From the NCBI RefSeq assembly GCF_000003815.2, contig NC_049981.1:32634681-32698680 (forward strand): 64,000 nucleotides of DNA, read 5' to 3'. Source of the DNA: Branchiostoma floridae (lineage: Eukaryota; Chordata; Leptocardii; Amphioxiformes; Branchiostomatidae). Position 1 is the stretch's first letter. The number at the start of each line of letters is the position of its first letter. A program made the position numbers and the translations under genes. Below are positions 45,869 to 55,536 of the stretch, piece by piece. A model generated the notes under the pieces. That model searched no databases. It was not told the origin of the DNA and saw only the letters and a program-made list of their open reading frames with translations.

Positions 45869-48629
45869 TAATGTAATGATATGTAGCTATAATATGTTAC
45901 CTTACCGTTCAAATAAAGTTTACAAATGTTAGCAACATCGGATCTTTTAATGATTTCTACTTTGATGTATAATGTACTTTTCCACTTTAGATATTGCCAA
46001 TTGACTGATGTATCCTAGATGGGATATCCTAGTCTTTACTGTAGCAGCCGTAACGCTAACATCCTGCCCACGGTCGTACGTTTGTGTCTCTATCCCATCG
46101 TTGATCCGTGATAGTCGTGAATCTCTCTGTTTCAATAAGATAGAAGCAATCTTTCAGCCTCAGACGGCATTCTGTACAAACCGTTGACAAACCGACCACG
46201 GATCCGGGGTTATACCTGGTAGGGGGGCATCCAGCGGACGTATATTCCACCTACCATTTAGATGAGCGCCATAAATTTCTTCTTATTCATTTACCTCATA
46301 AAGCCATCATCGTGATAAACTGCCTGAGCACAAATAAATCCCCGGGAGGAATCAGGAATACATGAGGAGAGAGGAAAATGTTGTGTTAAATCTTATGTCC
46401 TATCATTTAAACATCATAAACACCATAAACATCCACCTGCCATCAGGGAAGCCGGCGTTTATCACGCAGGAAGCTGATGGTGTCTGGTTATGGACATCCT
46501 TATGCAGATTCATACCCAAGTCTGTAACACATCTAGATAATGCAGCTTAGTTATTTCGCGCATGTCATGTTTGCTCATCGTACGTGATGTTTTGACCGTC
46601 ATTGTGTATCTTTTGATCGGAGACCATTTTATTCCTTATTTTATGTTTTGTATGAAATATATTGGGTGACAAAACAGGAATGACGTCATCTTTCATGATT
46701 CAGCCGATTAACGTTAGACTTTTACAATCTTAAAATAGTGAACCTAAAAGATCTACAAATGCAAGATTAGGAATTAGGACGGAATTATCGAAGTTGATGT
46801 TGCACAAATATTTATTGACACACTAAAAGTACAGCGACCTTCGTAAGGTCTACTCTATACCGTACAAACAGACAAGTGTATGCAAATACAGTGTCTACAT
46901 GATATATGAATATCTATACATATAGATAAGTAAACATGTTGAGTCTGGATGATTTATGAATGAATGATTGAGTCTAGCATGTCATTTACACTATTGGTTC
47001 TAAGGTATAAACATTCTTTGACATCTTTTCCTATTTTTACACATAAAGGATTATTTTCAGCTCAAATCTGCCTAGGAAGTCCCATGTAATGACTTGTCTC
47101 ATCGTCAATAAAGTCAATGTAAATGAATTTATCTATTGAACGGAAAGTATAACTTGTCCAGATGCTATCCAATATAACAAGACACCTGTACAGCATTCCC
47201 TTAGCAATACATGCACATTACAATCCCGAACACAAGCATCACAATGCTAAAGGTTACAGCTTTGTTGCAATATGTTTAAGAAGCTTTATCCAGTCAAGTC
47301 GTCATGCCTCAAGTAAAGAACAGAAATCTACGTCCAATTGTTGTATAGCACTGATTACCTCCCATCAAAAGAGTTTTGTGAGAAAATTAGGTAACACCTG
47401 CATGATTATATCTACAGTGCGGTTGCAACGTGATAGAGATACATGTATGTGTGTTAGATATTGGGCATGCATGATTCCCTGTAACGTTATCTGTAATTCT
47501 GGGACTCTGGTAGCGATACTATCAGTATCACGACTCATTACAGTCCGAGGTAGGAACAGGTCATAGTTTGTTCCTGACTGAGAAATTTCTACAAGAAAAC
47601 CCAGGCGGTAGTGCTGATATCGGGAGCCGGCTTACAAGCATCAGCCAAACATTCAAATAGGAGATCCTACTATAACAATAGTACATAAAAACAATACACA
47701 TTACTTACAATTAAATCGCTTCCTGGTTCACATTGTTTTATGTTATCAGTTTATTTCAGTAACGTGTACATTATCATGAATTTATTCTGTATCCACTTGA
47801 ACTAAATACCCCAAAACAAATCAATAAAACAAGGCTGCTGATGAAATGGACCAACCTGCATGAAACCCCAGTTTCATCCCAGATTTTGTTTAAGCACCTT
47901 CAGAATTGCGGCATTTGTTTTACAGCACCGAAGGGTCCCATTCGTAGTGACTACCCAATAATAGCACTACCGATAGCGATCATCGAATAACGGTCACTTC
48001 AATTTCGGAGAGTCAACTACGGATCTAGAGGGCGCCATGTTGGAGTTGTAATGTGGTGCTGAATGACAAAAACAAACATTTATTCTTTCCTGTGTATCAT
48101 GTAGTGTAAATCGTGCCAATTCTGGAGCGTCCGCTGTATTATAGTGTTTGTTTGAGTACCTCAAAATCTTTTTTAGATTTTCGGATTCAGAGAGTTAATG
48201 TAGGTAAAATCAAGCTTTCCTTCGGCTCCTCTGTTTTTTTCTTGTGTCATTTTTCTTGACATTTTACTCTAAAGGTCTGTCAACGCTGCAGATTATATTT
48301 TACACCATTTGATTATGTATGATAGGTTTAAGCACTCAGAATATTGTCACTGATGTTTATTTTACCAATAACAGTCCACTTGTACTATATTTGTCAGCAG
48401 CGCTTAGCGCTTGGTAATAGCCACAGGCTAGTTGGGCAGCCATGGCTGTGCGAACGTAACAGCCAAACAATAAGTACAAAAAGTGCCAGAATACCAACAG
48501 ATACATTACTATAGCCCAAGGTTCTAAATATAAAGATATATTGTTATAAGTTATTAGTTGTTCCAGTCTAGGAAAGACGGAAGTACGGTTGCTGACAGGA
48601 GTTTCCTGCTTGTTCGTGTTGCTATTCAG
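45869..48629. other. Unannotated, mostly AT-rich DNA
   Basis: 2.7 kb with no tandem array, MITE or RNA gene recognised. A 134-codon ORF at 47,162-47,566 has no splice signals, motif or codon bias that would support it. Confidence 0.3.
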
Positions 48630-48782
48630 GCGGAGACTGGTACTGTCAGCTCCTGCTGTCTGGCTCGCCCATGCGCGACGAGCGGGTCAGCCGGAAAAAT
48701 AACTCGGCCGGGCTGGATGAAGACGTCAGAAGTCGTCACGTCTTCCCGGGCCGGGGCGAGATGAGGAGATGCCGAGGCGGTG
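48630..48782 (+). CDS. Candidate internal exon, unidentified
   Basis: A GC-rich island in AT-rich DNA is bounded by a pyrimidine-rich acceptor (…TTGTTCGTGTTGCTATTCAG, ending 48,629) and a donor G|GTGAGG at 48,783. The frame with two leading bases is fully open for 50 codons with mostly G/C third positions. It reads GDWYCQLLLSG, then MRDERVSRKNNSAGLDED, then a basic end with RCRGG. It leaves one base over, which fits the two-base lead of the candidate exons at 50,401, 53,617 and 54,988. The minus strand also has an open GC3-rich frame, but no comparable acceptor. Family unknown. Confidence 0.33.
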
Positions 48783-49030
48783 GTGAGGGCTGGCCTCCGA
48801 GTTTAGTGGGGTCAAGCACTTAGTTTCCTGTGTAGAGTAGCCTGGAGCCGCGATAGCTTAGCTGCATGCCAACTGATCTATTCGCTAGCGCTGCCTGTTG
48901 GTTGGCTAGTTGTGGTGAAGGTAAGGTAATGCGGCTGGATATCAGGTTGATATGGATAAAATACTCTCTCTAGATAAAAAGATTAAAGTTGCACATACAT
49001 CTGTGCAGATGCTTAGCAGGGGGCTGGTAG
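48783..49030. other. Unannotated DNA
   Basis: Another donor-like GAAG|GTAAGG lies at 48,919, without a supportable exon before it. Confidence 0.3.
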
Positions 49031-49037
49031 GTCCGCT

Positions 49038-49302
49038 GGTAGTGATGTGTCTTTAACTCCCATACTCTCCCTCATTACTGCGGAGTGCTAAGCAGAAAAA
49101 GCAGCATGTGCCATTTTTAAAGTTTTTGTACGGCTTTATGTCAGTGTAATGGCCTAGTGGGTAGAGTGTTCGCCTTGCATTTGGTAGGTCGTGACTTCCA
49201 TCCCCGGCAGAGTCATACCAAAGACTCATAGCACACGCTGCTTTCTCTGCTTAGCACTCGACACTCGGGAAAGAGTGTGGAAGTTGAACATACATCACTA
49301 CC
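49038..49302. mobile_element. Inverted-repeat element enclosing a tRNA-like SINE head
   Basis: The left arm (49,038-49,112) and right arm (49,231-49,302) are inverted copies of about 75 bp. They share GGTAGTGATGTGT-, TGCTAAGCAGAAA- and GCAGC-TGTGC-type blocks. In the ~120-bp loop, 49,147-49,210 has an exact A-box match (TGGCCTAGTGG) and a degenerate B-box (GTGACTTCCATCC), as in a decayed tRNA-derived SINE. Confidence 0.6.
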
Positions 49303-49492
49303 AGACTGAGTGAACTAGCCCTCTACTGTAGTGATTTCACAAAGATGTGTGGCCCAGGGCTACTGAAGCGGAGATGGGCGCCACCTTATGCGTCATCGGA
49401 TGCAGGAAGGACTTTGGTACACAAATGATGATGACTAATTTTCTTGTTAATATTTTGTTTATTTTGTTGTTTTTTATATCATACTTTTCATG
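49303..49492. other. Short unannotated interval
   Basis: Nothing is recognised other than T-rich DNA. Confidence 0.3.
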
Positions 49493-49525
49493 TCCGGTCG
49501 GGCCCCAATTTAGAAATGTGACCGT
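49493..49525 (-). mobile_element. Solo end of MITE family D
   Basis: On the minus strand GGTCACATTTCTAAATTGGG plus GCCCGACCGG repeats the terminal sequence of the full copy at 58,495. Confidence 0.5.
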
Positions 49526-49570
49526 AACCTTACCAATGGCGTACTTGCATCGGGTAATAAAAAAAACCCA

Positions 49571-49634
49571 GACAGGAATCGAACTCTCGTGCCCCAAGTC
49601 CAGAGTCCGGGTCAGTGACTGGCTCACCCCACAC
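49571..49634 (-). mobile_element. tRNA-like SINE fragment
   Basis: On the minus strand GAGAGTTCGATTCCTG is a good B-box (49,571-49,586), and GGTGAGCCAGTCACTGACC lies where an A-box would be. The stems do not pair as a functional tRNA. A short A-rich run lies on its 3' side (49,559-49,566, TTTTTTTT on the minus strand). Confidence 0.45.
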
Positions 49635-49639
49635 GGCGT

Positions 49640-50400
49640 ACACGATATCAGTTCCTGTACGCCCATCTCCGGTATGGATCTAGATGCCCTCGCTTTTACC
49701 AGTCATCAATTTCTCGCGCTAAGGACGCGATGAGGAAAACTTCTCCTGACATCTATCTGGTACCCATCACAACCTCTGCTTGGAGACGGATGGGGGAGGA
49801 TCGCCGTTGCTAGGCAACTGAGTGCCGCAATAAACGCCAGAGTGGAAAATCAATGCGTGAGGAGAGGTTGTGTCATTCAGGCGATCTCTGTAGCCCCGGT
49901 TCTGATGGACAATAAAGTGAGCAGGCCTATCGTTGATGGTCGCCATTTGTTTTTGTGTGTGTCTATCTATCTGTGCGATAAGACTGGACAAACTTGATTT
50001 TATGGGGAGAGTCCACTGTTGACCTCAATATTGTTTGTATGTTTGTTTGTATTGCATGTAGACCGCCTCACGGCGTAACACAGAAGGTTTATACATACTG
50101 TGAGCATTCGTTTTCCAACATGGTCTTGTGCAAATGTAAATGTCTAAATATTATAAATCAAAATGTCTAAAGCAAATATGAAAGGAATGTGCACCCAAGA
50201 AAGTTTTCATTTTCGTTACAAACAAGCTATAGATTACGGACTAGGAGGAATGGTCTTTCCTTGGTGCTGAAAAACACTCCAGTGGAAACAGGAAGTTGTT
50301 ATGCATATTCCGTTGACAACGCTGACTCCTTTTTTGCCTTGACTAGTTATTCTAAGATGCTCTAGTGACGGTTTCTTAAGAACCTCCCCATTATCTTTAG
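49640..50400. other. Unannotated DNA
   Basis: No gene or repeat array is recognised before the acceptor at 50,400. Confidence 0.3.
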
Positions 50401-50708
50401 TGTGTCGGGATGTTCTTACTCCGTACGAAGAAGGAATAAACATCATGCCAGCACACACGTACGTGGTCCAAGTGAAGACGGGTCTAATTCCGAGACCATC
50501 AAACCTTCAAAGCAGTGCGGAGATCCCGGGAGAAAGTCTTTTCATGGCTGCTTTGAAGGGATTTAGGAAGGTGCTTATGTTTACAGTGTGCCATGAGAAC
50601 CAGGGTGGTTATTACGGAAGGTTTTATAGCCTTTTTAGCAGGTCCCCGACACCCTATGTGTATATGGACCTTTTGACCCAGTTGTTACAAGTCGTGCTGA
50701 AAATCTAG
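50401..50708 (+). CDS. Candidate terminal exon with poly(A) signal, unidentified
   Basis: A pyrimidine-rich acceptor (…CTCCCCATTATCTTTAG) ends at 50,400. After two leading bases the frame is open for 101 codons to TAG at 50,706. The translation has a protein-like balance: LTPYEEGINIMPAHTYVVQV, then PGESLFMAALKGF and QGGYYGRFYSLF, ending LLQVVLKI. AATAAA follows at 50,812-50,817, about 105 bp after the stop, the spacing expected of a short 3' UTR. Its phase is compatible with the exon at 48,630-48,782. No family is recognised, and open frames of this size do occur by chance here. Confidence 0.33.
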
Positions 50709-50811
50709 CTTGTGGCTGTACCAAGTTGATTAGATGTTTCCTGATTCTTCGGTAGTGGCTGGGCTTTGAAACAAATGAAAAATTGCATTTTAAAAACGTT
50801 TAACTTGTGAA

Positions 50812-50817
50812 AATAAA
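50812..50817 (+). terminator. Poly(A) signal AATAAA
   Basis: A canonical hexamer placed about 105 bp after the stop of the candidate terminal exon. The region downstream is AT-rich. Confidence 0.35.
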
Positions 50818-50829
50818 GATAAAATATTT

Positions 50830-52170
50830 CGATTTTTGTGCCTATAGGATCGGTAGGTAGCATTGGACTCATAATGACGTGACTATAATAACAGATCGAA
50901 ATGCCTCCAGGGCTCAAGATGCGTTAATCCTTATTTTATTTTGCTTCAAAACTTGACTTGTCACAAAGAACATGCATTCTTTTAGGTCGACAAAATGTAA
51001 GTTTTCCATATATTTTTATTTCGAATATAATTGTGCAAACTGCACAGGAAAATATGTCTTGACCCTGAATCCAAATATTACGTGGTAGCATACCATCCAA
51101 CATGACTAACAATTCTAACATTGCGGGAAAGTTTTCCATGCATTTTGAATAAGTTTGTGCTAACCCCTAGACAAAAGTATGTCAACAATAAGAACAAACT
51201 TGCACAACTTCTGCTGTCATCAAACAAACTTTATCTTATCTTGCCGGTTCCCCATCAGTTCAATACTTACCTCAGAGTGATTACTACTCTCTAACCGACA
51301 CGCTATCTGCAAAGTCCAAAGTCAAAAACACAGCGATGCCTTTGAAGTGGAAAGTTGGAACGTAAAGAAAAATCACAGCCTTTACACAAAGACGGAAAAA
51401 TCTCCCCACCCTACTGATACATGGCCCCCATTATACAAGCAGCAGATATGCGCGGCGGATTTCTCTATCATATCATGTGAGGTATGAATCAGTGATTCCT
51501 GTAATGAAGGGCCCACAAAACCAGTCCGTATGAAAGCGTCTTTGAGCGAGCACACCGCGGCCATTATGGTCTTTTATCAGCTGGGAGTTTGGAGGATGCG
51601 AGCATAATGGCACGGCTGTATCCTACGAGCATTAGTTCCCTTTACATTGGCAGGGTCGGCACAAAGGATGCACTCTGACTGGAGATGTGTTTTCTATAGG
51701 CTCGGAGGACTATTATTTGTTCTCTTTATAGTTGTGCGCTGTAGTTTGGTGGTTTGCAAGGTCAGCTTTTAAAGGCAAGGTCAGATGTCAGGATCCTGAG
51801 TGCTCTTCGGACTTTAAAACTTCAGGTTGGCTTTTAAGATATGAAATAACTTTATTGTATGTTTTGTAATCTCTGTTGATGACAAATTTGTGAACATCTA
51901 AGGTTGAAAATAGCGTGCAGCGGGACTTATCAACAGAAGATGGAAGCAATCTTACCCAGTCGAATGCAATTTTTCTGCATACCACAAGAAAAGTTTAACT
52001 ATGTTTTTTCTTTGAGCCAAACTTTTATGTTATGTTTTGAAGAAATAAAGATGAAGTTGCCAAAGTTTCACGACCGTAGGGGAGTGTCTTGATTTAAACA
52101 GTCAGGAATGTCAAGGTCCGGAAAGAACAAAAATGACAGACTTTGAGTCATCTTTCGAGTCTGTCAATGA
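50830..52170. other. Unannotated AT-rich DNA
   Basis: A slightly GC-richer patch (51,390-51,600) could be regulatory. No gene or transposon end is recognised. Confidence 0.3.
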
Positions 52171-52362
52171 CAGAAAAATACGATTTACACGAGGATATAC
52201 CACGAACAACGCGACAAAGCGAGTCAAACCTACTATACTATGGTCCGCAGGGAAGTGTTCAGAATATCTATAACTTACTCAGGCACAGTTCTGTGGAATA
52301 GTCTGAGGGAGAACTTGAGGCAGGCGCCTTCAGTACTTTCGTTTAGGAACTTGGCTCGATGA
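52171..52362 (+). pseudogene. LINE reverse-transcriptase ORF C-terminal fragment
   Basis: An open frame ends at TGA 52,360-52,362 and reads YHEQRDKASQTYYTMVRRE, then FRISITYSGTVLWNSLREN and APSVLSFRNL. The order H-TR/basic – R-E-F—SI-Y-G—LWNSL – AP-S-FR is the conserved C-terminal end of many LINE and related RT ORFs. No start codon, RT core or poly(A) tail is seen, so this is a 5'-truncated remnant. Confidence 0.65.
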
Positions 52363-52654
52363 GGAATTATGTAACTATGGACTATGAGATGGACTGATAT
52401 TATGTTGAATACGAAAGTAACTATGGAATGTTGAATAGTATCTTTTGTTTACTACATTGTATTTAGAAGCTATCTAGAAATCTGACCTCCTCCACCCTTG
52501 AAATCTTGAAAAATGCCTTAGGCCGAAGATATGCCAAGGTTAGATAAAGGTTGAGAAACAAATACCTTGAAAGTGTGTTGATAGCGCTGAAACATGAAGT
52601 CATGACTGTTTCTTATTGCTCTATTGATCGCTATCGATAACAAAAAAAACTCAC
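52363..52654. other. Short unannotated AT-rich interval
   Basis: It separates the LINE remnant from the candidate minus-strand exon. No signals beyond the intron-like donor side of that exon. Confidence 0.3.
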
Positions 52655-52888
52655 TCAGGACAGGACACCCGCGTGATGTTCGCTTCAAGTCGAACCACTT
52701 AAACTTCCTGACCTTGCACTTCACCCTGTTCCCCTCCCGGATTTCCGTGAGGTTTTGTTGCCCCTCCCCGGTGCACGTTTCCATCAGGATGATCATGATG
52801 AGCTGTTACCTACAGCCAAGCTCGCGGGAGTCCTTCATCTGTATGTTGATATTCCAAATGTCTGGAGAATACAGGAGGGTAACTTGAG
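52655..52888 (-). pseudogene. Candidate minus-strand coding exon broken by one in-frame stop
   Basis: On the minus strand an acceptor (…CTTGGACCGGCGTTACAG) ends at 52,889 and a strong donor GTGAGT starts at 52,654. The 234 bp between have G/C-rich third positions and purine-rich first positions in one frame. It reads QVTLLYSPDIWNINIQMKD, SRELGC, then a TAA (52,806-52,808), then METCTGEGQQNLTEIREG, KCKVRKFKWFDLKR and GCPVLS in the same frame. The single stop may mean a decayed exon, a sequencing or allelic change, or use of the internal donor GTAG|GTAACA at 52,809. An antisense 88-codon ORF is the shadow: it is F/S/C/R-rich and shares the same third positions. Family not recognised. Confidence 0.38.
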
Positions 52889-53270
52889 CTGTAACGCCGG
52901 TCCAAGTTGAAGTGCAATGTTTGAGATTAAGTGCTGATAGGTAATTTGATATCTTTATGACTCTATACGTTTGCTTTTGAAACTGACGGACATATTTCAC
53001 GTTTTAAGCTTTTCGTATTGAAAAGAAAGGGTAGCGAAAGAAAGGAATAGAAACGAAAAGAGAAAGGGCTCGTTTATACAGCTTTGGTCTCAGAGAGAAA
53101 CTACAATGTTGGCTCTATCTTTGACCTGTGTTATTCGTGACCTCCTAACTTTGTATTCTGCTTATTCCGTATGAGCTTGTAAATCAGGTGAAGGAATTAT
53201 CACGATTAATAAATTCACGGGTCTCAGTGGCAAGTGTGCAGATGTTGACACACTGGCAGCACCAAATCCG
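52889..53270. other. Unannotated AT-rich DNA
   Basis: A purine-rich GAAAGAAAGG tract lies at about 53,020-53,070. Otherwise nothing is recognised. Confidence 0.3.
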
Positions 53271-53272
53271 TA

Positions 53273-53418
53273 GGTGTTTTTTGGCACCTTTAGACAGATT
53301 AGCCGTGAGGCTCGGTGGGCGTCACTCCACCGTCATGGGGGCAGGGGCATGGCGAGTTTAGAACTCAGGACCTTCTGATTCTGACTCCAACGCTCTAGCC
53401 GTTGCGCCACACAGACAC
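53273..53418 (-). mobile_element. tRNA-derived SINE
   Basis: On the minus strand GTGTGGCGCAACGGCTAGAG has an exact A-box (TGGCGCAACGG, 53,399-53,409). It is followed by GGAGTCAGAATCAGAAGGTC and a weak B-box (GAGTTCTAAACTC, 53,354-53,366). The following ~80 bp of unrelated body (to about 53,273) fits the composite layout of a SINE. Not a functional tRNA gene. Confidence 0.6.
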
Positions 53419-53616
53419 CCCAACATATTTATTAAACCTGGTAGAGCAAAGAAAAATCCCCGTCCTGTACACGAGTCCATCCCACCTATGCAGTAGGTCT
53501 GTAAGTGTAAGACCCCCCAGACACGGGGAGGTGCATTAGAGCCAAAAGACTACCCTGCTCAGCGGTGTCCATTATATTTACTGCCTGGCGTATTGCTGCT
53601 GTTTTTCTCTCCGCAG

Positions 53617-53693
53617 AAGCCGTAGCTATGGCCTCCCCCGGGGACAACAACCCTGCCTGGATGGTCCGAGGAAGATGGGAATGGTTTCCGTAA
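53617..53693 (+). CDS. Candidate terminal exon, unidentified
   Basis: A very strong acceptor (…GCTGCTGTTTTTCTCTCCGCAG) ends at 53,616. With two leading bases the frame reads AVAMASPGDNNPAWMVRGR and WEWFP, then TAA at 53,691, with 16 of 24 third positions G or C. A different frame of the same exon is open much further (SYGLPRGQQPCLDGPRK …), so the reading frame is uncertain. Phase-compatible with the exon at 48,630-48,782. No poly(A) signal is close. Confidence 0.28.
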
Positions 53694-54244
53694 TGTTCCT
53701 CTGCCGTCAGAACGACCTTCGTCTGGATATGGAAGGGTTATATCAAGTATCGGGCCAGATCAAGGGTGTCACTGGTTTTTGTTTTTTGTGTGTGTGTTTT
53801 TTAATGTTTTTTTTCCAAGACGTGATTTGATTACATCTTGACTGAAAGACTTCCTGCAACTTATGATACACTGCTCGCTGAGTCACGTGTTCTATTTGCA
53901 TAACGTGACGTCACGACAGCAGTGGATTGTTCATTCTTTGACAAAGACTAATGTTGTGCAGTCGAAAATTTGGATGAGTCCAATCTTTGTGTTGGAAATT
54001 ACAGTTCAACTATTTCAAGAAAGATTTAGTTTCCTTGCACCGGGTAACTGAGAACTATGTAGAAGTGAACAAGATGCGTATAATAAGAAAGACAAATTTC
54101 TCTAAATAATTATTGGTATGACAGCAATATAGAAAATGAGAGGGAACATTTGTTTTCAAATTATACGCGATACTGATAATTCAGGCCTCACATGATCAAT
54201 AGAGTGCTCTTGATATGTCACTTTCAAAAGTTTAGTGTTTTACT
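53694..54244. other. Unannotated DNA
   Basis: A T-rich low-complexity tract (53,775-53,816) is present. No gene or repeat is recognised. Confidence 0.3.
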
Positions 54245-54375
54245 AGTAGATACTAGTCTCTACCAGACTCCGGGTCAGCTGCGTGAACATTGTTCCCTGA
54301 CGGGCTTACTCCTCTTTTTGTCCCATTTCTACGGCTTTCCAGCGATCCGGAGTTTGGTAAAGACTAAGTAGATAC
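54245..54375. mobile_element. Foldback MITE family B, copy 2, with 9-bp target duplication
   Basis: The element 54,254-54,366 (113 bp) starts TAGTCTCTACCAGACTCCGG and ends with the inverted form (CCGGAGTTTGGTAAAGACTA). AGTAGATAC is present exactly on both sides (54,245-54,253 and 54,367-54,375). It is shorter than copy 1 because most of the left arm is deleted, but GGCTTACTCCTC and CATTTCTACG-TTTCCAGCGAT are shared. This confirms family ends and duplication length independently. Confidence 0.9.
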
Positions 54376-54987
54376 ACAAAACAGAGATACACAAAACAGA
54401 GATAGAATGGCCCATCCGTGTTTACGAGTTATCAGGTCTTGAAACGATCTCCAACTGAAACCTGTCCATATCCCGTATTTGCAGTAACCTTAAGAATAGC
54501 CATTCAAGACAGGGAAAGTCCACATACCTGATAACTTCCATCACCGGATGTCTGGTGACGTAAATCTATTTCCGGTGGGTCGTTGACCCCAAGCACAGGT
54601 CAAGTTGCAGGTATGTGTGTCAGCAAAACCGGTGATAATTAGTTGCAAAAAGTTTACTTGAAATTTTTACTTTATCCATTTTTTTATATTCTCTTGCTAT
54701 TCTGTTACTGCTATAGACCTCTTTGTGTATGGCTTTTGCAGCACTACTAGTATATCCATGTTTGATAGACATGAATCCGATGTTACTAAACAATATATAC
54801 TTTAGCGGAATATTCAACAGACTCGCTGAAACATACATTTTAGACATCACTGATGATAGACGTTGTCTTCCCTCGGACATACCGTTGTGTAAAAAATGTA
54901 TTGCGTGATACCCCTCGTTCGTTAGTTCAGACCCTTGTAGTTTCTAGTGGCATGCTACTCATTCAACAAGTTTCTGTTCTGTTTCAG
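54376..54987. other. Unannotated DNA
   Basis: Holds ATACACAAAACAGAG twice in tandem (54,371-54,400). No gene is recognised until the acceptor at 54,987. Confidence 0.3.
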
Positions 54988-55097
54988 TAGCAAGGTACCT
55001 CCGGCATCTGTATATGATAGAAGATGCGAAACCTGTGATGTCACTGCCCATGCCCGAGCCCCTCCCCCATCAGTATGTGCGGCTGGAGAGGCAATGA
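54988..55097 (+). CDS. Candidate terminal exon, unidentified
   Basis: A pyrimidine-rich acceptor (CAAGTTTCTGTTCTGTTTCAG) ends at 54,987. After two leading bases the frame reads ARYLRHLYMIEDAKPVMSLP, then MPEPLPHQYVRLERQ and TGA at 55,095, with about 70% G/C at third positions. It looks like the C-terminal end of a real protein and is phase-compatible with the exon at 48,630-48,782. A second frame stays open until the hAT-like MITE at 55,213. No AATAAA is found before that MITE, which could have displaced the original 3' end. Protein family not recognised. Confidence 0.38.
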
Positions 55098-55204
55098 TGC
55101 ATGCAGGCTGTGGTCAGCATGAAACCCACATCGATATCACCTTATGTCTGTCCGCTCTCCCACCAGTGCGGGGCACCACGGCTGGGCTGGCCTGCGTGCA
55201 TATA

Positions 55205-55536
55205 GTCCAGAGTAGGGGTGGGTACCGGTACGGAAAATTCAGGTCCAGGTCCGGTTCAGAGAATCAGGTCCAGGTCTGGATTTGAACCCGGACCTGATTC
55301 AGTATGTGAAAAAAATTGCGAATGGACGATACTAGTATCCAGAACAATGGTCCATTTCGCTACAAAGCAATATGTTTGGAGTATATGACTAACACTGGCG
55401 TTTTGAAATCTTGCAAGACTAACTGGCTATGTACGATGACCGTAAAAGTTTGTAGAAATGACTATAAACTCTACGCCACTCTTGTTATTTTCTTTGACCG
55501 ATAGCCGGTGTACCGGTACCCACCCCTAGTCCAGAG
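55205..55536. mobile_element. hAT-like MITE with perfect TIRs and 8-bp target duplication
   Basis: The element is 316 bp (55,213-55,528). Both ends carry a perfect 19-bp inverted repeat, TAGGGGTGGGTACCGGTAC. GTCCAGAG flanks it exactly on both sides (55,205-55,212 and 55,529-55,536). An 8-bp duplication and a YAGGGGTG-type end are typical of hAT transposons. Subterminal AGGTCCAGGTC/GACCTG motifs repeat in both orientations near the left end. The interior has no transposase, so it is non-autonomous. Confidence 0.93.

Noticed and set aside
47162-47566. 134-codon ORF
   Set aside because: No splice or poly(A) signals and no third-position bias. Amino-acid composition matches random AT-rich DNA.
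53350-53418. Functional tRNA genes (also at 30,088, 49,147, 49,571, 55,803 and 26,345)
   Set aside because: Pol III box motifs are present, but clean cloverleaf stems are not. All fit tRNA-derived SINEs.
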